DNA of 64,000 nt from Rotaria socialis (lineage: Eukaryota > Rotifera > Eurotatoria > Philodinida > Philodinidae). The position numbers were made by a program, and so were the translations under genes. Positions 40,801 through 54,478 of this stretch are shown one piece after another. How positions within the stretch are numbered: the first letter of the stretch is position 1; the number at the start of each line of letters is the position of its first letter. The notes beneath the pieces were generated by a model. It made no database searches. It was not told the DNA's origin and was given only the letters and a program-made list of their open reading frames with translations. The DNA lies in assembly GCA_905331475.1 (NCBI GenBank), contig CAJNYU010003451.1, positions 64,391 through 128,390 of the forward strand, read 5' to 3'.

Positions 40801-43800
40801 AGATCCATTTGGTCCAAGTAATGAAGTTATTTGGTTTTCATATAAATTAAATGAAACATCATTTACTGCGATTTTATCATGGCCAAATTTTTTAACTAAA
40901 TGATTCACATGAACAATAGGTTTTCCAATAGAATTTCTGCTTGCAACTGATTTCCGTCTAGTAGAACATGAATCCGCCTGATCAACAGTTACTTCCGAAC
41001 GCCAATAATCTCGTTTAAATAGAAAGTTCCATCCAACAGGAACACCATATTCGCCTAAATATTTTAATTGAGAAACATCATTTACTCAATAATATTTGAG
41101 CTAAAGTTGAGTCTACGAAGAGATACTAATGGTATTGATAAATATCGCGAGGGACTTTTTGTCTAGTAAAGTTTCGAGATTGAGAACTATACTTGTATCA
41201 TTGCAAATTGAAGCTTTGCCAGTAGATCGATCTAATCTCTCTTCGAATCTGCTCAAAACTTTGTGTCGACATTCTCTATTATCAATAACTAGACCTAAAT
41301 TTTAATGAGACAATTCTAAGTCGGTCCGGGCGCTCAGTGCAGGCAAAATCAATTAAAATTTTATTAGTATCAATCAACAATTAAGCTCATGTAAAAAAAG
41401 AAGAAGCCGCTGGCTCCTGCATTGAATTCACATAAAAATAGGAGATAAATATTTATGAACCGACGCTCTCGCTTTACAATACTGCGAATGATCTTACATA
41501 AGTATAATCATTCTTCTTTTTTATCTATAATAAATGTGGAAACTTCGGATTTCATCCGAAAGTTATGTGTACTGCAAAAAGTGCATGGGATATATGAGTC
41601 ATTCTAGAATGACTCATATGTCCCATGCACTTTTTGCANAAAAAAAATCCCTGTACTCCTCCTCAGGGATGGTCTGGTCAAAAATGACAATTTTTTCGAT
41701 AACTCAACCATTTCTTGACGGATTCTTCTCATCTTCGAACTCGACCGAGATATTCATGAGATTAAACGTTGTGGAAAATTTCATCACGGTCTGACTCTCC
41801 TTTCGAAAGTTATCGTGCCTACGGCCGGACGGACACACTGACCGATTCTAGAGTGTACTCACTTTTTGAGTACACAAAAAGTATCCTTTATCTATAATCG
41901 CTATTGAAGTAAATTAGTTAGGATTGTGCAACACAAATTCTCATCAAGTTTTAGTATTAAAAACAGCATTGAATTCCAGAAAATCATCAACTGATTGCTG
42001 ACAGATATGAATTTAAACCATAAAGAAAATAAATGACACTTTGTCTATAAAAAAATATAATGCTTTATTTCAATGATGAATCTATAGAATTTTAAATAGT
42101 TAAAATTATTTTATTTCATCTCATTTATTATTTTATGAGTCAAACAGTTCGCATGAAAAAATATATCTAGAAGATTATAGTCTTGAAGGTCTTTTGTAGA
42201 TCATTAAGTGAAAAAACATCTCCCTATGATACTCCCAATCTTATATGCGTCAAAGAACGACAATCGGCAGATTCTAAAGAAAAGTTTTTCAATTTAGAAG
42301 AACTTTTAACTATATATAGCATTTTCATTTTTTCTTTACTAACGGATGAAACAAAGGATGCACACAAATCAACGTTAACTGATGCTCTAGAAATTGATTG
42401 AAACAATATTTATATATATACCTGGAAACACTTTTTCCAAATACCAAGACAATGTCCAATAGAAAACACTACTGCAAATCATAATAATCAGTGTTGAAAA
42501 AAACATTGGCACATTTCGATAAATAATTTGAAATAACGCTACATCTATTTTCCCTAAATCATGTAGCATTGCTTGCTAAACAAAAAGCAAAAGTCAAAGC
42601 AAACATGCCGCTTCAATTTGTCAAACAAATTCAAAAGAAAAATCTCACTTGAAATATTGAATGTGCAGCGATGTAAGGACTAACAAATATGAGTATATAT
42701 TGTATTGCTGTCGGCCATACAACACTATATGGATGAATAGCTAATGATATCGCATAGATAAAAAATGTGCCCAATATTGCACGAACATTTTTATCGAATA
42801 ATTGTACATTCATTATACAAAATGCGATTAATTGTAAACCGAATATTAGGTAGCCGAAAAAGAGAACACCAAAATTAACCGAATTAAAATATGCGTCTGG
42901 TTTTAATTTAAATTTATACACAATACATAAGAGTAAAGTTAAAAGACAAATAATAATCAATGTTCTAAAAAGATGAGATGAAATAGTTTTCATAAGTTTT
43001 ATTTTTCACTTTACCGAATTGCTTGAGCGATATTATTCAAAACAGGTTCGATTCCAAGTACTTTAAGAATTTCTTTTACTTTGGCATTTTTTTCTCGAAT
43101 TAAAGTAATTAAAAGAATTAAATATCTAATGAATAAAACAATCAAATAAATCTGTTCTGATTTCATTTTGTTTTACTTACGGAATAAGAAAGATAAAGTC
43201 AACCAAAATTAAAACTATTGTAACAATTATTGATTGTGATTCTTTGAAAGCAGAATTTTATTTATACTATTCTAATCTACAGTCATTTGAACATACCAAA
43301 AATAGCATCTCTACGAATCGGCGTACAAATCATAGCATCCCTTTCGATTTCGAATTCAATCGCACGATTTGTCTGATAGCCAATAAGTAATGAATCAATA
43401 AATAGTTTTACATCAGTAAATTCAGGTAATTCTGAACCTGCGGCGTTATTATCATCCGTTACATTCGATCGATCAGCAATGAAAGCTAAATAATTCAAGT
43501 TTTATAATATGCAATAGAGAAAGAGAAAGTATTCAGTTTTGATATATGTTACTTGGATGTAAAAAAGATACAAACGACATATCGATGGGTGAATTTTTCT
43601 TAAAGATATTCGACGCTCGAATCATTATATTATCTAAAAATGAAATAGCGGATTAGCCTGTCTCTTTTTTTTATCCATCAATTATTTGAATACTCACAAT
43701 CAAGATTACGTTTACTCTTAAGATTCGATGTGGAACCAAAATCAATAATAATTTTATTGGTCGTTTCATCTTCTAATATGGAAGTAATATTTTCGTCACT

Positions 43801-44608
43801 TATATCTTCACTCCTTTGAATAAAATTTCTTTTTTTTGTTTTCCTTTGATTCATATAGAAGCTTAATTTACCATATTTTAGTATTCTGGCATTGTATTTT
43901 TGTCAAATGGTTTTTAGCAAGTTCAACAAGTTCTTTTGTTTCATTGGTCAATGGTTGAAAGATAATATTTGTTATGTTTGAAAGAGGACCGTGATTCAAT
44001 GCTTCCCATGAACGTGGAGTATAACTTGGCGGAAATGCAAAACATTTGTTAAATAAATCTTTGGATAACGTTGTTGTTCTATTCATATTTTGTGAGCATA
44101 GTTTACGATCTAAACTTTTTGGAACCGATTGCGGATTTGAATTCAATTCTCTAATCAGTGCATTCGACCCATAGCGAGCTAAGGCTAATAATGCGATGAT
44201 AATAAGAGGAAATAAGAGTTCACAAAGTATTGTTGGACAACATCCACAACATCGTTGTCGATATGAATAACGAAGCGAACGTTGAAGTAATAAATTAAGT
44301 TTACGAGACGAACCAATCGGAGAATATTCACTATGACTTAAAATTTTACGATGCTTTGGATTCTCAGTCATTGGATATTCAATGGTAGTGTCCGATGAGT
44401 TCCTATCTGATTTTGGGTGCATATCCATTTTATGTTCGTTATTGCTTAATTGTTTTTGTAACGAATCTATTCGTAATGAGTAATAAAAACAAAAAAATAT
44501 ACTATATAGCAAAGGAAGAGTTTTATTAATAGAGCGATACTTACATTGTGTTATTCCTGATGTTGTTTTTCTCAGTGAATCAGAATCAGAATCATGTATT
44601 TTATTCAT
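35723..44608 (-). CDS. ABCA: Full-length ABCA-type lipid transporter
   Basis: Many-exon gene for a TMD-NBD-TMD-NBD transporter of the ABCA lipid-exporter family. Start ATG 44606-44608. The N-terminal cytosolic part precedes helix 1 (LCELLFPLIIIALLALARYG). A large extracellular loop is followed by the TMD1 helices (43.0-42.4 kb), ending VFPG/EYGVP as in ABCA. NBD1 (40.9-40.1 kb) has Walker A GPNGSGKTT, signature LSGGMKRR, Walker B IILLDEPSSGLDP and the H-loop TTHFMEESD. TMD2 spans 39.7-36.97 kb. NBD2 (36.85-36.1 kb) has GYNGAGKTTT, LSGGTKRR, LVAILDEPTTGVDP and TSHSMDE. All catalytic motifs are intact, so it should work. Two introns are enlarged: 41055-42421 with a dispersed repeat, and 37341-38087 with poly-C and an N. 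Some exon edges around 38.4-39.0 and 43.0-43.2 kb are uncertain. The subtype is not resolved. Confidence 0.93.
37712..37828. other. Poly-G and poly-C around a single N, intronic
   Basis: Fourteen G (37712-37725), a short unique stretch, one N at 37740, then an almost pure run of about 88 C to 37828. It sits wholly inside an ABCA intron, so the coding sequence is unaffected. It is probably a collapsed or wrongly filled gap. Apparent poly-Gly or poly-Pro frames here are artefacts. Confidence 0.85.
41534..41880 (+). repeat. Dispersed repeat copy in ABCA intron, with 66-bp perfect palindrome
   Basis: 41534-41638 and 41640-41752 match, inverted, the two core blocks of the long palindrome at 26181-26293 and 26494-26571. 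Relative to that copy, about 200 bp between the blocks are missing and a single N (41639) marks the join. Positions 41573-41638 read as a near-perfect palindrome centred on TCTAGA. A second small hairpin (GTGTACTCA with TGAGTACAC) lies at about 41852-41876. The element has no coding sequence and lies in intron 41055-42421. Confidence 0.8.
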
Positions 44609-47600
44609 TTATTGACTCGTGGTAAATGCCAATGATTAATTTTCTATAAAATAAAATAGCAGGATTCGTTTTTGCTTCTTCCGCGCGTATAATAAATTAT
44701 TTTAATAAAATCAAATTAATATGTCTATATATGCACATATGTTTACAATAGAGATTTTCCTGTTTCGATAATCCTATTAGTACTTGCTCTACTAATATTA
44801 TAATTTTAATATATTGACAATACCTGAGCAATAGACTCGAAGAAAAATGTTAAATGTACATGAAAAAATGCAAAAGAAAAAGAATCCATGCAGACTAATG
44901 CATCTATGTTGGCAGTTTTATATTGTCTAAAACCAATATTTTTGTTAGTGACAGAGAAAAATGAGAAAGAACAAGACACGTAGATAAATACGCAACTAAA
45001 GAGACAACGTCTGACGTCAGTTAGCTACTGTAATGCGTCTTCTGAAGCATTTTTCTTTTTCACATGCTTTATATTTTACTTCAACATCGGATGGTTTACT
45101 TTAAGATTGATAAGATAATCAAATAGTAGTTGGGGACAAGATAGAATTTGAGTTTATCTCAGTAATATTTTTAATGTAACTAAAAAAGTAAGAATTTAGC
45201 AATCGGTGTTACTTCGCTACAATCGAAAGCATTAATTTTATTATATTTGAACATCATCAGAGATAAAACACTAGCGCCACATCGTTGCTTTATCGGGTCA
45301 ATAATCGATGCGAGAAAGTAGCGTAGGTCAAACTAAACATTATTGAAACAAAAGGACACAGCTATTCATGTGTGATCTCAAAAACGATTGTAAGAAATAT
45401 AAAACCAAATGAACAGATGCTTCGTTTTTATCTTATTATTTAGTACAAGAAAAAGAATTGATTATTATTTAAAACCTTTTGTTCGAATAAAATTTTACCC
45501 CGGTATTGATTACTATTACACTATATAAAAAATACCCTTTGGTAACATGATTACTTAGTAAATAGTTGTCGAATGTTAATATAATTTATTATATTTAATA
45601 TGAACAAAAAGAAAACGACTTACCTGAATCTGTATAATTTATCTGATCGAATAAAAGTTGAAATATCTCACGAGTAAATCACAAATAATCTTTACCTATC
45701 TATCTTCAATATTGAATTGTTAAGCGACAAAATCTAGAGTAAATATTTGTCTTCGACAATATTGACTTTTAGTTTATGAAATTGTTTTCAATTGAAATTA
45801 TGATATTAAACAATTCATCATAGGAGACCCAGAATTCCTTGCTCACTGGAAGAGAGTTAGAATGCGGTTAACAGAAAAATATACGTGACATTTAGATTCT
45901 TATTTTCGAAATATAAACCTATTCAAGCTAGTTTATCTTTAGGATTCCTATTAGGCCTAGTTAAGAAAATAAGATATCCTTTACAACAATATCGTACTTT
46001 CAAAAGACTTATGAATGATGCGAATTGGAACTTCGAATAAAATAGGAGGATATCATATGTTTTCAAAGAATTTGAAAAAAACAACGAAAAACATCAGTTA
46101 CTTTGTGCAGAACTGTACTTCAGGACGGTGCAAAATTTTGAATAATCTGTCGCATAACGATGAATTCTTTCCGTAGAGTTCGTTGTTTGGGACGAATCTT
46201 TAGTATTCTCGGTTCAAAATGTGAAATTCAAATTATTTTTCAGCATGATGCATCGCAAGTTTAATTTACAGAATATTAAAGTACATCCAGCTATAGGGTT
46301 CATTAGAATTCATACTATTTTAAACAATTCATCTGAGAGTATCAACATAAGGAAATTTTTTCCAGTTCGTCTTAAATTTCCGGAAAAAATTAAGCTAACA
46401 CAAAAGTTCGAAGTTGATGAAAAAAAAACACTGATAAACTACTTTAGTTGCTTCTAATTTGTTGAGATGTTTAAAAATTTGATACCAAATTTGACGAAAA
46501 ATCTTGTGATTAATAAAAGCGGTATTTTTTTCTAGGAGAGAGTCAAAAAATATCTAGAGAAAAAAAAATTATTTGGCAAAATTACAGTAAATTACATAAG
46601 TTTCGAAACTATTTTCTTCCCTAACACCAAAATAATAGAATGAATCGCTTCTTGGATATAATAATGAACGTGTTAGACAAGATTTGTTAATGATAGATAC
46701 GTTTATGAAATTCCATGAGATGCGACAAAACAATTCGTCCGATCCCATCCCATTTAGAGCTCTGCTTGAGATTTTTAGAAGATTTCATAATGTACCTATT
46801 CTCAATTTCTAAGGTCAAAACAATACCTGAACATCTGAGATATGATTTTCACTCATATCAATTTTATTATGCCCAGGTTGCTTTCATTACGACACTTGTA
46901 AAAACAATAAAATTTATCACCATATTTGCTGAAACAGAAACAACGGAAAATTTATCATAAAAATCAGGAACAACTGGATAAATAATTAAACATTAACGGA
47001 GAAAACGCAAAAACGCCTATTATGACGTTTATTTTGATTTAATATTGACACATCCTGCAAATAAGGTTATTATTTCACATCGAAATCTACTCTATGTCTA
47101 TAGAAACGATTTCTGTTCTGTGAAAAAGAACATTCCTGAATTTGACATTTTGTAAAAATTTACGATCAGCTATTTTATGTGAGTAGTACTATCAGAACCA
47201 CTGAAATGTTGATATCAACAATGACGCTACTGAATTTATATCGTGAACAATTGATAAGCATTTGAATATTTGATGAATAAATTAAGACACGATTGAAATC
47301 TTATCCTTATAATTTGTTGAAGTACTTTTATTTTTATGTTCTAGTATAATTTCGAATAAGATAGTATCTGATATGAACATTAGTAATTATCTATTAGAAT
47401 ATATTCAAAACTAAAACAAGCTCATAAAGATCAAAGTGGCGTCGTAAATTTATTTGTTAAATAAATAGTTTTCTTTTTCATCTTTCATCATTTATCTTGT
47501 ATGTAAAAATTAATTTTCTCGTGATATTGAAGCAGTTTGATATTTATTAAAATGACTTTTGTTCTCTTAGATACAATCACAGTTAAAAGAAAATATGAAA

Positions 47601-47786
47601 AATATATTTCTTGCAGGCTGATGAAAATCTATTAAATTAATACGGAATGTTGCAATTTTTTCGAAGAAAGAAGTTCATTTTTGTTTTTGTTTCTCTCTCA
47701 TCGAGTGCAAGAAAATGTTTCATTATCAGGAGAGTCGCACACACACGCTCCCTCCAAGTGTCCGATCAGCCCTAGTTATGTTTGTT
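44609..47786. other. Intergenic, no gene recognised
   Basis: 5' flank of ABCA and 3' flank of ABCD3. AT-rich; short frames at 46.2-46.5 and 46.7-47.0 kb have no domain and low-complexity composition. Confidence 0.5.
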
Positions 47787-50700
47787 CTAAGAACCAAATT
47801 CAGATGTATGCTCGTCGATTGGTTTAAATGAATAACTACCGCGTCCATCCATATATAGACAATACTGAAAGATAAAGTATGCTTGTTTTTTTCTTGTTTC
47901 AAGATTTTATCTTACTTCGTGATATTTCCATAAACTTTTTCGATGTGAAACGGTAAATAAAGTAATACCAACCTAATGTATATTTTCATTAATATAGATA
48001 TTAGGTTCGTCGTCAATAAGAACTTACTGTTCGGCAGTATTCATACATAAAGCCTTCAACGTCAACTGAAACTGCACTTGTACATTCGTCGAGAATAGCA
48101 AATTGAGGTTTATGATAAAAAAGACGTGCCATCTAAATAAAAAGAAACATAACCAAAACTGTCAATGAACGAATTGAACTTCATAACTGCTCAAAATCGG
48201 AATAATCTCTTTAGCGACTGATTTTTTAAAGGTCTATGTATAACAGTTTCATGAAAAGCTGGATTCTTCAATAATTCGAGTAGGATAAAGCCAATTACAA
48301 AGATCTAGACAAAACAATCATTTTAAACTTCGGTTAGTTGAATGAAAATGTCATTCTAAGCTAAATATTAGTTCAAATAGTGGAGATAAAATGCAAATGT
48401 TATACTAGACTCTAATTGTTGATACGTTATAAGAGAATACTTTGATTTTATGATTAAAATTTTCGCTTAGAGTAAGATTTTTTGTTTTTATAGAAAATAA
48501 TAATGAAATTACAACTTACAGCAATACGTTGTTTTTCTCCACCTGAAAGTACATCCATCCAATCTTGTACACCATCAAAACCTCGTTCTCGTTGTACAAG
48601 ATAAGTTAGTTGAACTTTATCAAGTAAATCATTTAAGTTTTCATCTTTGACTCCTTTACGACGCATATCACCAAGCGAATCAGGATAAATAATTTGATCA
48701 CGTAATGTGCCAATTGTCATATAGGGTTTTTGAGGAATGTAAAATAAATGTCCACTACCTGGTTTTGTTAAAGTACCACTTGTAACAGGCCATAACTATT
48801 TTACAAATAAAGTATAAAAATCTATGATTTATTTAATTGAACTATTTACTTCGCCAATGGTACGAAATAAACTCGATTTTCCACATCCATTTGGTCCAAC
48901 AACAATCACATTTTGACCTGATCGTACGGTAAAATTAAGATTCTCAATTAAAATATCGCCTGAACAAAAAAAAAAAGAAGGCCTTATATAAATTATGTTT
49001 CATCTATTATCTTAATAATACCATTTGGAGTCATGAGTTTAACATTTTCAAATCTAAATATGAATTTTACTTGTTAATTATACATCAACCTATTTGTCTT
49101 ACTTGATAATTCCATCTTGTGTACGAATTCGGCCTTCATTATTTTTGTTTTCCATTGTAGTATTATTTATGCCAGTACGAACACAGTGTCCTTGATTGAC
49201 ATCTGATAAAACTCCAATGAGATCCGTAACACGTGTTGTAAAACTAATTAAAACAAATTAATTCGAATTAAAAATATGAACACATCTCCTCCCCGCATTG
49301 GGAGGTCTTATTTTTTTCAGATATTCTGCTTTTCTATGAACTCATGTTCTATTTATTTACAAAAGGTATTTTTAACGTGTCAACCTGAAAGCTATATATA
49401 TATTTTACTGTTAAGATATTATGTAGTGAAGGAAGGGAATATTTGTATTTTAATTACCCAGCTAATTTTGTTAATTCACGGCCAGCAAGAACCTAAAACC
49501 AATGATGTTTCAAATGTAATAATGATTATGTGCGCTTCTTACCAAACGTCCAACAGCTAAAAATATAAAACCTAAGTCTTTTTTTTTATCAAAGATTACA
49601 ACAACATACCTTCAGCAAGACGCATAAGCATTCGACCAGATGAATAATAGTCCTATAAGTCGAAAAAAAAGGCTTTCCTCAGTCTTCTTAATTGTCATAA
49701 AATATTGAATCATTCCGTAGTATTGATTCATTTTTCTACCTCTAAAATTTGATTGTATGTACTGTTTGCATGTCTTGTATTCAGTGGATCTAAGAATGGT
49801 CGGCTAACAACATAATATCCAACGCATGTTGATATATCTAAGTATATACATATATATATATTCATCAATTGAAATTGAAAACATTTGACTGAACTTACAT
49901 TTAGCAACAACACTATCCGTACAACCCATAACTAATCGAAAGATAATCAAACTTCTTAAATGTTTAATCTGAAATAAAATAAATAGTAAAGTTTGTTTTA
50001 TTCCAAAGAAAATTATACCAGTCGTTCAAATCCATCTCGTATAATCATTTTCTCTCGTCGACTACCATTGTAAAATGCGATTTCTTCACAATTAGTTATT
50101 AAACGAGAATTAACATAACGAAATTCGCCTTCAAATTGTTGTTCAGCAACTGTCATCTGTCCAATAGGGCGACGTAATCTTAATTTTTGCAAAAAAGAAA
50201 ATCATTTGATTGGCATGCACAAAGAAGAAATATTATTAAACTAATTTACCTTGTTAAAACAAGACCCGAGCAAACTAAATAAAGTACTAATAGTGACGGT
50301 CCGCCAGGACCTATTGATCCTGAGAGTTTTCTTGCGTAAATAATAATATCCAAAAATGGCTAAGAACAAGAAATCATTATTATTCGCGAAAATAAATTAC
50401 AAATACGAATACTTTAGAAACATTTGTATAAAGATCAGCTACACTTGTACAAAATTTTTCAACATCTTGTGTTAATAATTGATCAATATTTGAAATACGA
50501 CTATCAAGTGTATTGACTTGATAATAAGTAAATCCTCTTTAAAAAATAGAAAATAATTTTAAAAAAAAATTTTATCATGAATTTCATACTTAAGATATTG
50601 ATCATATAAATATAAGGATAAACGTTTTCGAAAACGTAATTTAAGTTCTTCAAGAGTATACTATAAAAATATGAAAGCAAAAATTATATTTAATTCAGGA

Positions 50701-51510
50701 ACAATTCAATACGTACTTTAAGAGCATTATTAACGAATGCAAGCTGAAAAAAAGATCAGAACATTAATAAATAGGTTCATTTTTATACACTTACCAAAGG
50801 CATTCCGTAGGCAAAGTTTATAACGTTTTCTTTAAATAGAGCTGAATTCCGTCCAATAATGGCACTTTCAATGGATGTACTGTTTTTAATCATCCATACA
50901 TCAGCATAAGTACGTGCTACAAGTGATGCAGCAACTAATACAAGGAAAAGACTCTAAACAATGAAGAAAATATGTTTTAAGCGTCTTCGAAAATGGTTTG
51001 AATCTATTTTTACCTCGCCACAGAAAAATTTTGGAAGGAGAATTCTTATTAACTTAATAAGATTCCTAATGTGAGAAAAGAAACTATTAATTGGTTAAAT
51101 TGTAAAATTCTTCATACCTAAAAAATCTCTTGTCCACAGCAACTTTTTGATCTTTCTTAGCGAGATGCTAAATGGAAAAAAAACTCATTTTTCAGAACTT
51201 TTTAAAATTTCATCAAATCAAAACATACTGATTTCATCGATGAGCTAATATCTTTTTCTAATAGTCTAAATTATAAAATAAAATAAAATAAAATAATAAG
51301 TAAAATTTGTTTTCAAATGAGAAATCAGCTGACAGTTTAGATCGTTGACGAAGCCATTTTACTGTTACCCAATAAGATAAAGCCATGGATGATGCTAATT
51401 AAATAAAAAAAAGAAAAAAATTAAATTTATAATATAGTATTAATTCTACAAATTATACCTAACAAAAAACCATGACGATAAACAGCAGGTAGCTTACTCA
51501 TGCCGGCCAT
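47787..51510 (-). CDS. ABCD3: Peroxisomal ABC half-transporter, PMP70/ABCD3
   Basis: Imports branched and long-chain acyl-CoAs into peroxisomes as a homodimer. About 19 small exons with 50-70-bp introns, readable from [18 protein letters not shown] (start ATG 51508-51510) to EFGS at the stop (47787-47789). The membrane half contains [19 protein letters not shown] and [14 protein letters not shown]. It also has the DVEKFC block and the EAA-like motif [16 protein letters not shown]. The later strand [20 protein letters not shown] matches PMP70 closely. The NBD has Walker [28 protein letters not shown], the signature [11 protein letters not shown], Walker [13 protein letters not shown], and the H-loop [13 protein letters not shown]. 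All motifs are intact. The match in sequence and in the EFGS end favours ABCD3 over ABCD1/2/4. Confidence 0.95.
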
Positions 51511-53879
51511 CTTATGAATTTATCTGAAATATTGGTTATATTTTATTGTTTTGATGCGACTTGTTCCATCAAACATAAAATGTATGACATAACATAGAAA
51601 AAAACAAATAATGTTGAGTTGTGAATTTTTTCTTTTTTCTTTTTTAAATGAAAAAGAAAACAAAATGTGTGTGCAAGTTTTCATTCCGTTATACTCAGGA
51701 TGATCATGAAAGAGAATCATTTTTAGAAGTGATTATCTAAATCAAAATGAATGATTTAGATACTTTGAAATATATCACTGTACTAGTTGAAAATCAATGC
51801 TTATAATATGACTCTAGATACTCATGAGAAAGATATGGTAAGTATTCAAACTTCATCTTTCTTTTTTTTTCAAAATTAAAAAGCTTATGCTATAAATATT
51901 CACATTAACCCAATATTGAATATAAATATTTTTATATATTAGTATTTAGAGAAAGCACAACCTTGATCATTAAAAGAAGAGTTTTCAAATTCATTTTAAG
52001 AATTCAAAATAATGATTGCTATTAATGTTAAATATTGCTGTAACTTCGACAGCAAATTACTTCTATCGGCTTCTATTTTAAAAGATACTTTACACGATTG
52101 ACAACTATGTTTTTGATTGAAAAACCAGGCCTCTATAAATGCATTGATCATATTCAACGATTGGATGACTTCTACAGTATTGATCATATTTGGGTTAGGG
52201 TGGGTGGAAAGGTAATTCTGATGATGACTCATCTTATTATTATAGTGGATGAAAACATCAACGTGACGACGATCAACATTAACTGAACTGTGTGAGGACG
52301 CCACAGGTCTAACAGACAGAATACAAAAGCAAATTCTCCTATCACGATGTTCGGTTGCACATGTAATGTGAGTTATATAAGCTGAGGAAACGAAATGCAC
52401 CATACAGAGAATAGGATTTTTTTTATATTTCACAAAATCTTTCATCGATTCTTGGTTTTTGAAATAAATTACAATTTAGAATGAGTCGAGCATCGAAATC
52501 GATTAGAATTTCTATTGGAATACACACAGTAGATAACTGTCAAGGAGAATCATTCCGACAAGGGTCAGACAGTGAATATACCGAATACCATATGTGTTTT
52601 AATAAAACCTACGAAATCTTATGGGATTCCTGGACACGGACCTACAGTCGTATCCTTAGTATTGGACCCAATCGGATCCGATGTTGGATTTTAACGGGAT
52701 CCAACTCTAACGAGTCACCCTTGCGCTCTGATGGCTCAAAATGCTTATTTGGTGCAAATAAGAAAATGATTTTTTCCGTCGGAACCGACAATAGGTCCGT
52801 GTTCAGGAATGCTGTCGGTAAGTCGGATTCATTCACCTGGGTATTTATCAAAATAGAAAAATAAAGTTATTGGGAAAATATTCTTTTAATTACATTTGCA
52901 AGATGAATATAATTCTTTCTTCAAGTTTACTGCACATTCAAAATGGTAGAGGTTTGCAATCGGTCGCAATAAACACATAATTGCATTATTTATCGAATCG
53001 TACCATTTTTAGTGAGATCATCAGATAAAATTATGGATTGTGCGTACATCGGAGTGTAGATAACAGTAGATAGTCTTCAGTACTTTCTGGGAGAACTTTT
53101 AACTATTGCGAACGCTGATTTCTCATTTAGCACATGAAAAACATTCACCCTCAAGAGAATAATATTTCGTATCTAGCATAACCAGTTAGAAGCCTATCAC
53201 AGACTTCGAACCGAATCTGGACTACAAATACTATTTGTGCGTTATTAGTTTAATAGGAAAACTGAGTATTTATTGAATAACGGTGTAGTTCTTGTCACTC
53301 ATATTTACGAGATAACTTATCGTTATGATTAAATATTTTTAGAAATAATTTGAACTCATTGCATATAAGCAAAAGCTTTAATCCAAATTTTTATGCGACA
53401 ATTATGCAGAAAACATTAAATAATCTATATTATAATGCACAAATGTTCTTCAGTTCTCCGAAAACCATCAAATGATTAGCCACATAACGAAAAAAAGGAA
53501 AGTTATACATATATATGCACGTCAGTCATTTTTTGTATTGTTTTCTTTTTCTACGCTCGCTGCAAAAACACATAGAACTTTAAATTATTTATTTTATTAC
53601 AAATTCACACCCAACTATTTAGTTCTTACAGTAAATAGATTAAGAGAAACAGAAAATAGAATTAATCTCCAAGAAAAGGAGAAAAAAGAAGAAACGGCAC
53701 CTAATTTAAATAAAAGCAAGTATTACATATAGTGAAGTTCTATTTCTTTAATACCTAATGACATATAGTTAGCGATGTTTTTGATAATAGTTTTACGTGA
53801 TACTGATATTGCAACTTTTTCAAGAAACCTAATTCTCTGCTCAAGGAACTAAAGTTGTCGATTAATCAATGAACGGGTT
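51511..53879. other. Intergenic with a small foldback
   Basis: Holds the foldback at 52626-52810. Frames at 52.0-52.45 (-) and 52.48-52.86 kb (+) lack domains, and the latter runs through the foldback, so neither is called. Confidence 0.45.
52626..52810. repeat. Small imperfect inverted-repeat element
   Basis: ATTCCTGGACACGGACCTAC at 52626-52645 pairs with its imperfect complement ending at 52810 (about 25 bp, three or four mismatches). The inside is richer in GC than the flanks and has smaller palindromes (TCGGATCCGA). MITE-like, but no clear target duplication is visible and the family is unknown. Confidence 0.55.
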
Positions 53880-54478
53880 TTGATAAAGTTAAAAAATGTT
53901 GAACAAAAGAGTTTTTATGCGACTGACTGTGTCAAAAATAGTCACGATATAAATGACTATGATTTACAGGTCAATATTCCAGTAGAGTTTCTAAATACGT
54001 TGAATTCATCTGCATTACCATCGTATAAATTAAGTTTAAAAATAGGTCGAACAGTAATACTTTTGAGAAATCTACCGGTAAACAAATAGCTTTGTTATGA
54101 AACTAGAATAATTGTTAGAGCCTTTCGTCTAAACGTGCTTCAATTGGAAGCTATCACTGATGCATTTTCTGGAACTGTTCACTTTATTCCTAGAATTTCT
54201 TTGGATACATCGAATGATCCGGTACTTCCATTCAATTTCATTAGACACCAGTTTCCAGTTCGGCTTGCGTATGCGATGACAATAATCAGTTTCAAGGTCA
54301 AACTTTTGATAGAGTTGGCCTCTATCTTCCAAAGCCATGTTTTTCTCACGGTTAGTTTTATGCAGGATGTTCAAGAGCAATGGAACCTAATGGTTTAAAA
54401 ATTCAAGTAAAAAATACCACTAGACAGGGGAAAACGGATTATGAGCAAACAGTAACAGATAATGTTGCTTATCGAGAG
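53880..54478 (+). pseudogene. Decayed Helitron PIF1-type helicase, C-terminal part
   Basis: Consecutive pieces match the C-terminal end of the PIF1-like helicase of Helitron Rep/Hel proteins. The first is IPVEFLNTLNSSALPSYKLS, then LKIGRTVILLRNLPVNK followed by an in-frame TAG and LCYETRIIVRAFRL. The next is FIPRISLDT with LPFNFIRHQFPVRLAYAMTI. After a shift of frame, GQTFDRVGLYLPKPCFSHG is followed by a stop where Gln is expected, then YAGCSRA and LKIQVKN. In the family this order is YP.EFLN.L..SGLPPH, LRNL....LCNGTRL, PRI, QFPV...AMTINK, SQGQT, VGLYLP.PVFSHGQLYVA.SR. It holds at least two nonsense codons and one frameshift, so it is dead. I saw neither Rep domain nor element ends. Confidence 0.85.

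Noticed and set aside
51996..52445. 149-residue minus-strand frame
   Set aside because: No domain, His/Asn-rich low-complexity composition and no splice context.
52481..52864. 127-residue frame
   Set aside because: It runs through the inverted repeat at 52626-52810, has an overlapping antisense frame and no domain.
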